Part shown: positions 25,793-33,882 of the stretch, piece by piece | How the letters are laid out: each line of letters begins with the position of its first letter | Position numbering within the stretch: the first letter of the stretch is position 1 | NCBI GenBank assembly: GCA_005792355.1 | Contig: SXSC01000184.1 | Coordinates: forward strand, 1-43,207 | Origin: Opitutaceae bacterium | GTDB taxonomy: Bacteria > Verrucomicrobiota > Verrucomicrobiia > Opitutales > Opitutaceae | Direction of reading: 5' to 3' | DNA: 43,207 nt | Notes under the pieces: generated by a model | Databases searched by the model: none | What the model was told of the DNA's origin: nothing | Seen by the model: the letters and a program-made list of their open reading frames with translations, nothing else | Made by a program: the position numbers and the translations under genes

Positions 25793-28700
25793 TCAGTTCA
25801 GCTCCATCCAGCACTTAAGCACTGGCTTCACGCCGACCGGGGCCTGCACTTTTTTCAGGTAGGTCTGCGTGATGTGCTTTTCGAGTTTCACGCGGATGTC
25901 GCGGAGAGTGGGCGGGGCGATGACGCACTGGCGCGGCGTCGGTGGTTCGCAGCGGACCCAGCCGTGAATCTCCTCTGGCTGGTCGAGGATTCGGCCGTCG
26001 GCGACGAGCCAGAGGTACCACACGGATCGGCCCGAGGCCTCGTCCCACTGCTTGGTGTCGCGGTTCTCTCCCGGCAGCGCGTAGCAGAAAAACACGGCCT
26101 GCGTGCCGGGCTGCGGATGCGCTTTGCCGCTGAAGACGCGACCGGGCACCGCCGCCAGCCGACCGGCCAGCTCGGGATCGGCCGCGAGCAGCCGCTCCAG
26201 CTCCAACTGCATTTGTTCCGTCTGGGTGGTCGAGCCTTCGAAGGTGCTGAGGAAATCCTTCAGCGCGTCGAAATCGTCTTCGGGGCGGAGGAGCTTGCGG
26301 CCCTCGATACCAAAGACCTTGGAGATGCGGAGCGTCTTCAGCGCGACCTTGCCGAACAGTTTGAGCAAGTCGTCGAGTTCGTCGGGCGGGAGAAAATTCC
26401 AATACACGACGCGACCGCGGCGGGATTTTTCCTTGGGGTGATCCTTCACGATGCGTGCCTCGATGTCGGGACTGAGGCGACGATCTACGCGGCCAATGCG
26501 CTGCATGAGGCGCACGGGATTCCAGTGGAGGTCGTAGTTGATGAGCCGGGTTGCGTCTTGAAGATTCAAGCCCTCCGCCAGCACGTCGGTGGCGATCAGA
26601 ATGCGAGTCTCCGTGAGGCCCTTCACGGTGAGGTCGGCGGACGTGATGCCGTTGTAGTAGGGGGAGAATTGCTGGAGTGCCTCGGCGCGATCGCGCTTCG
26701 TGGCGCTGTCCACCTCATCGACACCGTCGAGGCCGGCCTTCACCAACTCGCGTTTGAGGTAGCGCGCCGTCGCCATGAATTCCGAGAAGATTAAGACCTT
26801 GCGCCCCTTCAATCCGGAGTCGGTTTTGAGCAGTTTGATCAGCGCCTTGAGTTTGTCGTCGTGCGCGGGAGTGAACTGCTTCAGCTCCGCCAAAAACTGA
26901 ACGAGGGTGTCGAGGTCGCCGTAGGTATCCGCGAAGATTTCATCCAGCTTGTAGTTGTCGCGGACCAGCGGTGTGAAATGGTCGGCGAATTCGTCGGCGA
27001 GTTCATCGTCGTTCTCTTCGGACTCGTCGTCGGCATTCAGCTCCTGCCGCCGTTCGCGGATGTGATCGAGCAACTCGGAGTGACGGGTTTGCCATTTCTC
27101 AAAACGGGTCTGCTCGCCCGGCGTCTCCGAGTTGACCTTCGCAAAGGCCAACAGCTTCAACAGCAGGTTCTGGCAGGATTGTTCAAACGCGGTGATCGAA
27201 CTCTCGAACCGTTTCAAAAACTGCACGCGGATGAGCCGCACCAGCCCGCGCTGGCGACCGGCTTCAAAATCTTTGATCGTCGTCGGGTCGCCCTTGAAGT
27301 ACGCGAGCGGATAATATGGAGCTAAAGCGAAGAGCGGCTTCTCCCTGGCGAATGCCACCTCGATACGACCGAGGATGTGGCCGTAGGTCTTGGCCACGGA
27401 ATAGCCAGCGACCCGCGGCGGCTCTTTGACGGGAAACTGTGCCTCCTTCGCGCCCTGCTGCAATTGGCTCTGCTTGACGAAGGCGCGGCTGCGCTGAACG
27501 ACGAGTTCGCGGAAGAGTCGGTCGTTGAAGAGAACCTGTTCAGCCTCGACCTGGTTGGCGTCGAAGAGTTCGCCCAGCCCCGCACCGCTGACGATCGTAG
27601 CGAGCTGTTTTTCGAGGGTTTTGAAGTGACCCGGCAGCGAGTGGATGCCAAGCGGGGCGCCGGCGAATGCCGCCGGTCGATCCACGCGAGAGAACAACTC
27701 GATGAGATGCTGAAAATCGGTGAGGTGGTTGTTGACCGGTGTCGCGGTGAGCAGGAACACCTGCTTGCCTTCGCAAAGATCGTAGAGGTTCCAGTACCGC
27801 GAGCCGCCGGACTCGGGACGCAGGCCGCGATTTCTAAAGTGGTGCGCCTCGTCGACGAGGATGACGTCGGCCTGATTTTTGAGCTGACGAAATTCATCCG
27901 GAAAATCGCGGCCGTCGGCACTGACCCCACGCATCAAATCGGTGTGGTTGTAAACCTTGAATGAGAGAAACCCGTTGAGGAGGTGCGGGAGGTAGCGGCG
28001 AATATTACGTTCCCAGACGGATTCACGGCCGGACTTGGGCACGAGCAGCACGACGCGCTTCTTCTCAAACATCACGAGCCGCTCGATGAGCATCAGGCCC
28101 ACGAAGGTCTTGCCGAGACCGACACCGTCGCAGAGCAGCGCGCCGCCATGCTGACGCGCAATACCGATCAGTGAGCGGTAACCGTCGAGCTGGTATTGGT
28201 CGAGGACCGGGTGAAGGGCGGACTGCGTTTTCTCCCACTCGTTGGCAGTCAGCTCGTGACGCGTGAAAAGCTGGTGCAGCGCTTTCGCGTAAACTTCGAA
28301 CGGCGTGTAGTCGCAGACGTGCCGCTCCAGCGTGCGCAGGATGTCGGGAGTGACGTCCTCCGCTTCTAGCCAGTAGCGCTCATACCATTCCTGCAACAGT
28401 GCGACCTCGGGGCCACGAATCTGAACGTTAAGCTCGATGTTATCGACGAGCCCGGGGAACGTGAAATTGGAGGAGCCGACAAGGGCGAACGAGCCGACGA
28501 CGGCGGCGCGTCCGTGAGTAAGGTAGGCTTTGGCGTGAAACTTGTCTTTGCGATAGACCTTGCAGTGGATTTTCTTCGACCGGATGCCCTCAACGATGGC
28601 GGGAACCCCCGCGAGAAAATCGTTCTGCGCCTTTTCGGCTTCGACGCTTTCATCGAGCTGCGCGGTAATCTTGGCGAGCCCGGCGACGAAGGCATTCTTG

Positions 28701-28918
28701 GTCCGCATCGAGACCTCGTCGCCCATGAGGATGCGGATCGTGTCCACGTCCCGCCATTTGCCGTCGAGCGCGAGTAGTGCGCCGATTTCGAAATAGCCGG
28801 TCGCAATGTCGATGGCGCTGGAAAGCGAGCACCAGTCCGAGAGGTAGGAACGGACTTTCCAATCGGCGTCGCTGTTATCGACGATGAAGAGCTGACTGCC
28901 GGTGCGCAGATCGCTCAT
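25793..28918 (-). CDS. PLD-nuclease/SNF2-type helicase of a restriction-like module
   Basis: A 1041-residue DNA translocase with an N-terminal phospholipase D-like nuclease domain. The PLD motif is FHAKAYLTHG (H128, K130) followed by VGSSNFT (148-154); the usual Asp of HxKx4D is a His here, as in other PLDc_2 domains that pair with GSSN. Helicase motifs: Walker A GVGLGKTF (about 269), DEAH box VDEAHHFRN (about 355), motif III LLTATPVNNH, then the second RecA domain with KVLIFSEFMATARYLKREL, ATDVLAEGLNLQDA and QRIGRVDRR (about 809). A C-terminal region of about 200 residues is specific to the family. Its stop is 2 bp before the methyltransferase ATG, so the two are one transcript. The ATG at 28918 is preferred to 28960. 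The likely role is cutting unmodified foreign DNA after translocation; this is inferred from domains, not shown. Confidence 0.9.
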   Translation of the reverse strand: MSDLRTGSQLFIVDNSDADWKVRSYLSDWCSLSSAIDIATGYFEIGALLALDGKWRDVDTIRILMGDEVSMRTKNAFVAGLAKITAQLDESVEAEKAQNDFLAGVPAIVEGIRSKKIHCKVYRKDKFHAKAYLTHGRAAVVGSFALVGSSNFTFPGLVDNIELNVQIRGPEVALLQEWYERYWLEAEDVTPDILRTLERHVCDYTPFEVYAKALHQLFTRHELTANEWEKTQSALHPVLDQYQLDGYRSLIGIARQHGGALLCDGVGLGKTFVGLMLIERLVMFEKKRVVLLVPKSGRESVWERNIRRYLPHLLNGFLSFKVYNHTDLMRGVSADGRDFPDEFRQLKNQADVILVDEAHHFRNRGLRPESGGSRYWNLYDLCEGKQVFLLTATPVNNHLTDFQHLIELFSRVDRPAAFAGAPLGIHSLPGHFKTLEKQLATIVSGAGLGELFDANQVEAEQVLFNDRLFRELVVQRSRAFVKQSQLQQGAKEAQFPVKEPPRVAGYSVAKTYGHILGRIEVAFAREKPLFALAPYYPLAYFKGDPTTIKDFEAGRQRGLVRLIRVQFLKRFESSITAFEQSCQNLLLKLLAFAKVNSETPGEQTRFEKWQTRHSELLDHIRERRQELNADDESEENDDELADEFADHFTPLVRDNYKLDEIFADTYGDLDTLVQFLAELKQFTPAHDDKLKALIKLLKTDSGLKGRKVLIFSEFMATARYLKRELVKAGLDGVDEVDSATKRDRAEALQQFSPYYNGITSADLTVKGLTETRILIATDVLAEGLNLQDATRLINYDLHWNPVRLMQRIGRVDRRLSPDIEARIVKDHPKEKSRRGRVVYWNFLPPDELDDLLKLFGKVALKTLRISKVFGIEGRKLLRPEDDFDALKDFLSTFEGSTTQTEQMQLELERLLAADPELAGRLAAVPGRVFSGKAHPQPGTQAVFFCYALPGENRDTKQWDEASGRSVWYLWLVADGRILDQPEEIHGWVRCEPPTPRQCVIAPPTLRDIRVKLEKHITQTYLKKVQAPVGVKPVLKCWMELN

Positions 28919-28969
28919 GCGCAGTCCTCCGCGGAGCGGTTGTGAGGACGGGTTGCGCACTGCGCAGTC
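28903..28969. promoter_or_regulatory. Cluster of TGCGCA sites at the helicase start
   Basis: The self-complementary hexamer TGCGCA occurs four times in 64 bp (28903, 28918, 28954, 28961), and the longer TGCGCAGTC twice (28918 and 28961). The cluster overlaps the start codon and immediate upstream region of the restriction-like operon. This would suit an operator for a repressor, but no regulator gene is adjacent and the reading is tentative. Confidence 0.3.
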
Positions 28970-29505
28970 GGCAGGGCGCGGGCGAAATCACGGAAGATTC
29001 GGGGCACGGGCGTGAACAGTCGCGTGTTGTTCAAGCCAGTGTCTGCGGGAGTCCTCCGTGGACTCATCCTTGGTGCCCGAAAACGAAAAAGGGACGCACC
29101 TACTTACGTCCCGCATCAGGCACCTAGGAGAGCCCACAAGAAGACGCTTTCGATGCGCCCCCAGTCGGGGCGCACGTCGAGCGCGGTTTCTTGAGTCCTC
29201 GAAATTTCCTAGGTTTCGATGCGGACAGCAGCCGAAGCTACGCGAAATAGATTAGATGAAGTTGGTTTAGTTCGTCAGGAGTCGAAGGAGTTTTCTCTGA
29301 ACTCCCCAGTGCGTAGGGCCGCGCGCGGCGCGGCGCAAGCGCGGTTGTGAGCGAGAGGACTCCGCGTTTTCCGTGACAAATACGGATTGGTGGACTCACC
29401 CAACGCGCCCCTCCCCCATGTGCGAACGCGCGATCACCGCTGCAACCTTTCCTACCACGTGAATTGCCGCTGGCCGATCACCCATCAGGTCGTAGTCTGT
29501 TTGCC
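28919..29505. other. 587-bp divergent region, helicase operon versus STAS/HATPase pair
   Basis: No convincing gene. It is somewhat AT-richer in the middle (about 29200-29280). Visible structures are the TGCGCA cluster near the helicase start, a short inverted repeat GAGTCCTCCGTGGACTC near 29049-29065, and a hairpin GGGACG/CGTCCC at 29091-29112 preceded by an A-run. Both the defence-like operon and the regulatory pair must have promoters here. Confidence 0.45.
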
Positions 29506-30489
29506 ATGGCCATGCTTCGTCTGCCATCCACCGTCTACGACGACTCGCTCAGCGATTTCCTGTCCGGCCTGGCGTTCACCGCCCGTCAGGATGACGGCCG
29601 AATCGAACTCGATTTTCAGGATGTGCAGTTTTACGTGCCGGCGGCGCTGGCCTCCCTCCTCGCAACGGTGCATGGCTGGATGCGCGCGAAACGGTCGGTG
29701 ACTTTTCTAAATGCCGAGACGTGCCCGGCGTTCGGTTACCTGCAGCGCATGGATTTTTTCCGGCTCAGCGGCGTCGAGCTGCCCGAGTTTTTTGTGCGCC
29801 ACCCTTCCAGCGGCCGCTTCGTGCCGCTGTGCCGGGTCGACGCCGGAACGCAGCGTGGCGTGCAAGAACTCTGCACTGCCCTCGCCCGCTGCGTGTTCGC
29901 GGAATTGGCGGACGGCGACGATCCTGAAATCGCCGGACCTTTCGATATGGTGGAATACGCCACCTCGGAGTTGATCAACAATGTCATTCAGCACGCCCGA
30001 GGTCCGGGCTATGTCGCCGCCCAAGTCTATCCGCAAAGCGGTCTCGTGGGTCTGGCGGTGGCCGATTGCGGGATCGGCATCCGGCAGAGTTTTGCCGAAA
30101 ATAATCCGCCGTTCTGGGATCCAGCCATGAGCCACCTCGATGCGGTGCGAACGGCGCTGCAACCCAAGGCCTCATCGAAAACCCACCTCCCGTCGGCCTG
30201 GGGTGCGTCCGTCAATGCCGGGGTGGGCCTTTCGATGCTCAAGGAAATCGCCAAACACGCCGCTGGCATGTTCACCCTGCTCAGCGGCACGGGATTCTAT
30301 CAGCACAACCACTTGGAACGACGACGCCTGCCCACGGAGCTAAATCTTTTGGAAACGTATGCCGGTACAGTCTGTTCGCTGCAGCTCCCCAAACAAAGAC
30401 TCGGCAATCTGCAGGAAATTCTGCAAAGTTCGAAAAAGGGATTAGGGTTGCTGCAACCCGATCATCGATTCGACGACCTTTTCCAATGA
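29506..30489 (+). CDS. STAS-like plus histidine-kinase-type ATPase protein
   Basis: A 327-residue protein. Residues about 10-90 resemble a STAS-like domain (ELDFQDVQFYVPAALASLLA). Residues about 115-270 form a GHKL ATPase domain: N box ATSELINNVIQHA (E155, N158, N159, H163), G1 box ADCGIGIRQSF (D187), and G2-type GAGVGLSMLKEIAKHA in a NAGVGLSM context. There is no phosphoacceptor or membrane segment, so it is more like an anti-sigma-factor kinase or signalling ATPase than a sensor kinase. Its stop overlaps the start of the next gene (ATGA at 30486-30489), and that gene is also STAS-like. ATG at 29506 is used; 29512 is equally likely, while the upstream TTG at 29464 is less so. The partner pathway is unknown. 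Confidence 0.8.
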   Translation: MAMLRLPSTVYDDSLSDFLSGLAFTARQDDGRIELDFQDVQFYVPAALASLLATVHGWMRAKRSVTFLNAETCPAFGYLQRMDFFRLSGVELPEFFVRHPSSGRFVPLCRVDAGTQRGVQELCTALARCVFAELADGDDPEIAGPFDMVEYATSELINNVIQHARGPGYVAAQVYPQSGLVGLAVADCGIGIRQSFAENNPPFWDPAMSHLDAVRTALQPKASSKTHLPSAWGASVNAGVGLSMLKEIAKHAAGMFTLLSGTGFYQHNHLERRRLPTELNLLETYAGTVCSLQLPKQRLGNLQEILQSSKKGLGLLQPDHRFDDLFQ

Positions 30490-30806
30490 ACCTGGAGCTC
30501 AATCTCGCCAAAGACCTCGGCACCTTTCTCGCAGAAGGTGCCTTGGCGGCGGCCTACCGCCTGCAGCACATCGATCCGTTCTATCACGCTTATGCCGAGA
30601 TCGTGCTGGATTTCAGCGGCGTGAGAAACGTCAACAGCTCTTTCGCGAATGCCCTCATCGCTCCGTTAATCGAACAGCACGGCGAGTTGGCGCTCAAGAA
30701 GCTGCGCTTTCACGGCTGCAATGCGGTGGTACGGGTGATGGTCGAAAGTGCACTGGTACTCGGCGTCGAACAGGCCGCCGCCCACGGCAAGCGCGAGCTG
30801 GCCTGA
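30486..30806 (+). CDS. STAS-like (DUF4325) protein
   Basis: A 106-residue protein with the DUF4325 pattern: IVLDFSGVRNVNSSFANALI (the DFSGV...NSSF signature), preceded by a helix and followed by KLRFHGCNAVVRVMVESAL. DUF4325 resembles the anti-anti-sigma STAS fold and often sits beside HATPase proteins. The start ATG overlaps the upstream stop by four bases, so it is translationally coupled. By analogy with SpoIIAA/SpoIIAB it could be the phosphorylation substrate or antagonist of the ATPase, and the conserved Ser-Ser in NSSF is a candidate phosphosite. That is an inference. The target sigma factor or effector is not identified in the window. Confidence 0.78.
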   Translation: MNLELNLAKDLGTFLAEGALAAAYRLQHIDPFYHAYAEIVLDFSGVRNVNSSFANALIAPLIEQHGELALKKLRFHGCNAVVRVMVESALVLGVEQAAAHGKRELA

Positions 30807-30961
30807 CGACCTCGCTTGTGGGGAAGTCCCGGCGCCTCCGCGCGCTCCGCGTCCTCCGCGTTTATTTTCCGCCCGGGTCCGGCCCGCCTGAACGATAACT
30901 CGACGCACGCTTAATCGACCCGGACTTTCCCCGCCGCAACTTGACTTACACCTGACCCAGC
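30807..30961. other. Gap with half of a CCTCCGCG-type palindrome
   Basis: 155 bp between the STAS-like gene and the Fic remnant. It carries CGCCTCCGCGCGCTCCGCGT followed by CCTCCGCGTT, related to the arms of the palindrome at 36865-36923. The upstream part of the Fic gene that should lie here is missing, so this may be the deletion junction. Confidence 0.45.
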
Positions 30962-31491
30962 TTGACTTTCACTTGCCTTTCGCGACCGGTGCTCAGCTCG
31001 GCGGTGCTGCACTACCGCTTTCAGGCGACCCATCCGTTTGCTGATGGCAACGGACGCACGGGCCGCGCCCTCGCCCTGTGGGAGTTGTATCGGCGCGGGT
31101 TCGACTCTCATCACGTTTTCTCGGTGGATGAATTTTACTGGGAGGACCGCCCGCGCTACTACGCCGCATTGGAGGGGTGGAGCGGGGCGGCGGCGACCTG
31201 ACGGCGTGGCTGGAATACGCGGCGGAAGGATTGGAGGCGACGCTGGAGCGCGTGTGGCTGCGGATGCAGGATCTCGCGGCCACGAAGCGCCGGCGCAAGC
31301 TGGTGCTGCGTCCCCGGCAGGAACAACTGCTCCTTCTCCTGCGCGAACGCGGCCCGCTGGCGCCCGCCGCGCTGTGGGCCGCGCTGGACGTGTCGAAACA
31401 GGGTGCGCTTGATTTACTCAACCCGCTGCTGGCGGCTGGAATCGTGGCGCTCGAAGGCACGAAACACGCCGGACGCTACCGGCTGAAATAA
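30962..31491 (+). pseudogene. Broken Fic-family AMPylase (5'-truncated, frameshifted)
   Basis: Frame 1 (about 30990-31201) holds the Fic core: AVLHYRFQATHPFADGNGRT, with the canonical HPFADGNGRTGRA motif, then ALWELYRRGFDSHHVFSVDE and FYWEDRPRYYAALEG, before running into TGA at 31199. The rest of the protein continues in a +1 frame from about 31177 (GGDLTAWLEYAAEGLEATLE, RVWLRMQDLAATK ... a winged-helix-like end LWAALDVSKQGALDLLNPLL, AAGIVALEGTKHAGRYRLK) to TAA at 31489. One base lost or gained near 31170-31190 (GGAGGGG run) would rejoin them. The N-terminal ~200 residues usual in this Fic subfamily are absent. No inhibitory partner gene was seen. It is most likely decayed. Confidence 0.82.
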
Positions 31492-31527
31492 GACGAACCG
31501 GCGCGCCTCCAGGCTCAGCCGTCTCCA

Positions 31528-31667
31528 TTCAGTCGATGTGCGTTTTACCGCTGAAAACGAAACCACTGAAAGGTGGAACCCGATGTCCTCATCGGGTTTT
31601 GATCCGTACGCTCTCAAATCAGCCCGTTGGGGACAACGGGCTCCACCTCGGACTGAATCGTTACGGC
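31528..31667 (+). repeat. Repeat family A, copy 3 (about 140 bp with flanks)
   Basis: The core palindrome is 31572-31647 (GGTGGAACCCGATGTCCTCA... to ...GGACAACGGGCTCCACC). The flanks AGTCGATGTGCGTTTTACCG upstream and GAATCGTTACGGCTC downstream match copy 2. It lies between the Fic remnant and the convergent heparinase-like gene. Confidence 0.85.
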
Positions 31668-31703
31668 TCAGCGAGCCCGGCTGCATCGATCGATTTGCCA
31701 CGA

Positions 31704-33596
31704 TCACCACTCCGCCAACGGCGCGATCGCCGTCGCGGCCGCCGTCGTACTCTGCGGCACGAGTTGCACCACCAACCGCTGCGATTTTCCCGCGGGCACC
31801 TGCACTTCGAACCCGATCATCCGCGTGCCTTTGTTGCCGGCATCGAGATCCGAGGGCGGCGGGTCCGTCGGATAAATCTTCAAGCCCGCATCCGCCGGCT
31901 CGAGCACGCGGAAGCCCAGCTTCTTTCCCGCCTGCGTCAGCGTCGCCCGGCCGGGGCCCTCCACGTTGACGTCGGCATGCGTCACCATTGCCCAGCGTAC
32001 GGCCGTGGCCTTGCCCAGCGTCGTAAATTCATCCTGGACGCGCACCGTGCGATCCGCCTGCAGCACCACGCCGCGTCGCGCCCGCGCGAGCTGACCTTGA
32101 TAGATCGCGCCGGTGTCGACCACCGTCCGACCTGATTTCGCCACCACGATTCGCGCGTCGCCGGCCACCCGCTGCATCTGTCCGTCGACCATCAGCACGT
32201 TGTGACTCGAGGTGCCGAGCCGGAAAATCGTCCAGCGCTGGGCGTCCTGGGTTTTTCCCCACAAGTTCACGCCCTTCGACTCGAGTGAATTGTATTCTTG
32301 TGACCCGAGATCATCCGCCCAACGCACACCATCGGCATCCATCACAAACGCGCCGACGTCCATGTGCGCATGATTCAGACCCGGCGATCCACCCTTGATG
32401 GCCACAAAACTCGCCGCGGCGTCCCAACTGCTCCGGTGAAACGCCACCGGATTCGGTCCCTGCGCCGTCCACGAGAGCGCGATCGGCCGGGTGGGCTGGG
32501 CTTGGTTTGGCGACATCCACAGCAGCAACATCGGCGCCGTGCGCTCCCGGCCGCCCCGTCCGGCACGCCGCTCGCGTTCATCCGGCGGCGCGAGTTTCGC
32601 CCATTCGCTCCACAGCAGGTACGGTTCGTTGCGCTGGGCCGCGAACCAGAACATCGCCGGCGACACGCCCTGGCCGCCGCGGCCACAATCGCTGTAGTTA
32701 AAGTACAAGCCCGACGGTCCGGTCACATGCAGGTAATAGTCGGCGGTAGCCAGGAAGCCGGGCTGCTGCGAGAGTCCGAAATCCGTGCCGAGCGCGGACT
32801 GTAGCGCCGAGATCAGGATCACATTGTACGTGGTGCCATAACCCCAATAGCCCGGGCCCTCGGGATACGCGCCATCGGGCACGTACTCGTGCATCGAGAC
32901 CGGCACGGTGTTGACGGCGCGGGCGATCAGTTGCGCCGCGAGGGCGGGTTCGCTCTCCGCGATCGCCAGTGCGCCAACGGTGATGCCGCCGTTGCACACC
33001 TGGTTCCAGTTGTTCTTCGATTTCGTCCAGGAGTTGCTCTTGAGACTCGCGTTCAACCCTTTCTCCACCATCGCGGCGCGCAGCAGCCTGCGGGTAGCGT
33101 CATCGAGTTCCGAATACAGCCAGTCATAGCCCACGCCGACCGCCGCCGTCATCTCCGCCACGTCGAGGAAGTGGCTCGGGTTCCAATCGGGGAATTGAGC
33201 CACCGCCACCAGTTCCGCCCGCGCGCGGTCGAGATATTTCTTCTCCCCCGTCAGCCGCCAGGCGAGTCCGAGATGCAGCACCCGCGAGAGGGCGGTGCGG
33301 GATTTGTCGAGCAAGCGGCGCCCGATCTTCACGTGCTCGACCGGCCGGCTCGCCAGCTCGCGATCCGCGTCGCGCAGGAGTTCGGCCTGAATCCGTGTCA
33401 TCACCGGATTGGCGGCGATCTGCTGCCGGAGCCTGGTTTCCGCGCCGGCGGCCAGGAAAAGCCGGGGATGCGCGGGCGACATGGCCTGCAGACGCCGCGC
33501 CACCTCGGTGGACTCGACCGCCGCCGGGGCCGTGACGGCGCCCCAGGCGGCAAATGCGGTGAACAACGCGAGACCCCGGCGATGCAGGAATGTCAT
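31704..33596 (-). CDS. Secreted heparinase II/III-like polysaccharide lyase
   Basis: A 630-residue exported protein of the heparinase II/III superfamily, which cleaves uronic-acid-containing polysaccharides (glycosaminoglycans, alginate, ulvan-like chains) by beta-elimination. A signal peptide (LALFTAFAAWGAVTAPAA) precedes an alpha/alpha-toroid region (LHLGLAWRLTGEKKYLDRAR, VAEMTAAVGVGYDWLYSELD, NNWNQVCNGGITVGALAIAE, EGPGYWGYGTTYN). A C-terminal beta-sandwich part carries the family hallmark GSPGLNHAHMDVGAFVMDAD, with the catalytic-region His. The NNWNQVCNGG stretch is the Asn/Trp-rich substrate groove typical of the family. ATG at 33596 is preferred to the GTG at 33605. Substrate specificity cannot be read from the sequence. 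It lies near a WXXGXW gene and a Gfo/Idh/MocA oxidoreductase on the same strand. Confidence 0.88.
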   Translation of the reverse strand: MTFLHRRGLALFTAFAAWGAVTAPAAVESTEVARRLQAMSPAHPRLFLAAGAETRLRQQIAANPVMTRIQAELLRDADRELASRPVEHVKIGRRLLDKSRTALSRVLHLGLAWRLTGEKKYLDRARAELVAVAQFPDWNPSHFLDVAEMTAAVGVGYDWLYSELDDATRRLLRAAMVEKGLNASLKSNSWTKSKNNWNQVCNGGITVGALAIAESEPALAAQLIARAVNTVPVSMHEYVPDGAYPEGPGYWGYGTTYNVILISALQSALGTDFGLSQQPGFLATADYYLHVTGPSGLYFNYSDCGRGGQGVSPAMFWFAAQRNEPYLLWSEWAKLAPPDERERRAGRGGRERTAPMLLLWMSPNQAQPTRPIALSWTAQGPNPVAFHRSSWDAAASFVAIKGGSPGLNHAHMDVGAFVMDADGVRWADDLGSQEYNSLESKGVNLWGKTQDAQRWTIFRLGTSSHNVLMVDGQMQRVAGDARIVVAKSGRTVVDTGAIYQGQLARARRGVVLQADRTVRVQDEFTTLGKATAVRWAMVTHADVNVEGPGRATLTQAGKKLGFRVLEPADAGLKIYPTDPPPSDLDAGNKGTRMIGFEVQVPAGKSQRLVVQLVPQSTTAAATAIAPLAEW

Positions 33597-33882
33597 GGCA
33601 CCCACCAGTGACGCCGCGCCCGCCCGCCCGGCTACGACGGATTATTTTCCAACGCGGATACCGCAACCGAAGGAATCGAACCGCTGGTCACCTTCCGGTG
33701 AATTCTTGATCACCCAAAATTCCATCTGATTTCATTCGTGTTTATTTGTGCCCATTCGTGGTTTCTCGTCTGGATCGAAACGGAACGGGAGTTCGCCGCA
33801 GCCCGCGACGAAGCCACCGACCCTCGGCGGTCGGCCCAAGGCGAAAACCGAGTAGTGGGTGCGGCATGCCGGCTCGCGCCGG
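33597..33882. other. Repeat-bearing gap upstream of the heparinase-like gene
   Basis: 286 bp without a gene. It includes TTCATTCGTGTTTATTTGTG followed by CCCATTCGTGGTT (33731-33762), a tandem of ATTCGTG-type units that encodes peptides such as NHEWAQINTNE in shadow frames. I recall similar tracts as common dispersed repeats in related genomes. The heparinase promoter should be here. Confidence 0.45.

Noticed and set aside
22236..28918. Assignment of the helicase/methylase pair to DISARM or BREX
   Set aside because: No DUF1998 (DrmB), separate PLD DrmC, PglZ, BrxC or BrxL-type gene is present. Only the helicase-PLD and methylase genes are there, and the methylase end looks type ISP-like.
29091..29112. 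IS200/IS605-type end hairpin (GGGACG...CGTCCC)
   Set aside because: The stem is only six pairs and no Y1 transposase or second end is nearby, so it is noted only as a hairpin.
33660..33720. Possible tRNA around GAAGGAATCGAACCG
   Set aside because: No cloverleaf arms or CCA-type end could be built, and the sequence is part of a repeat-rich gap.
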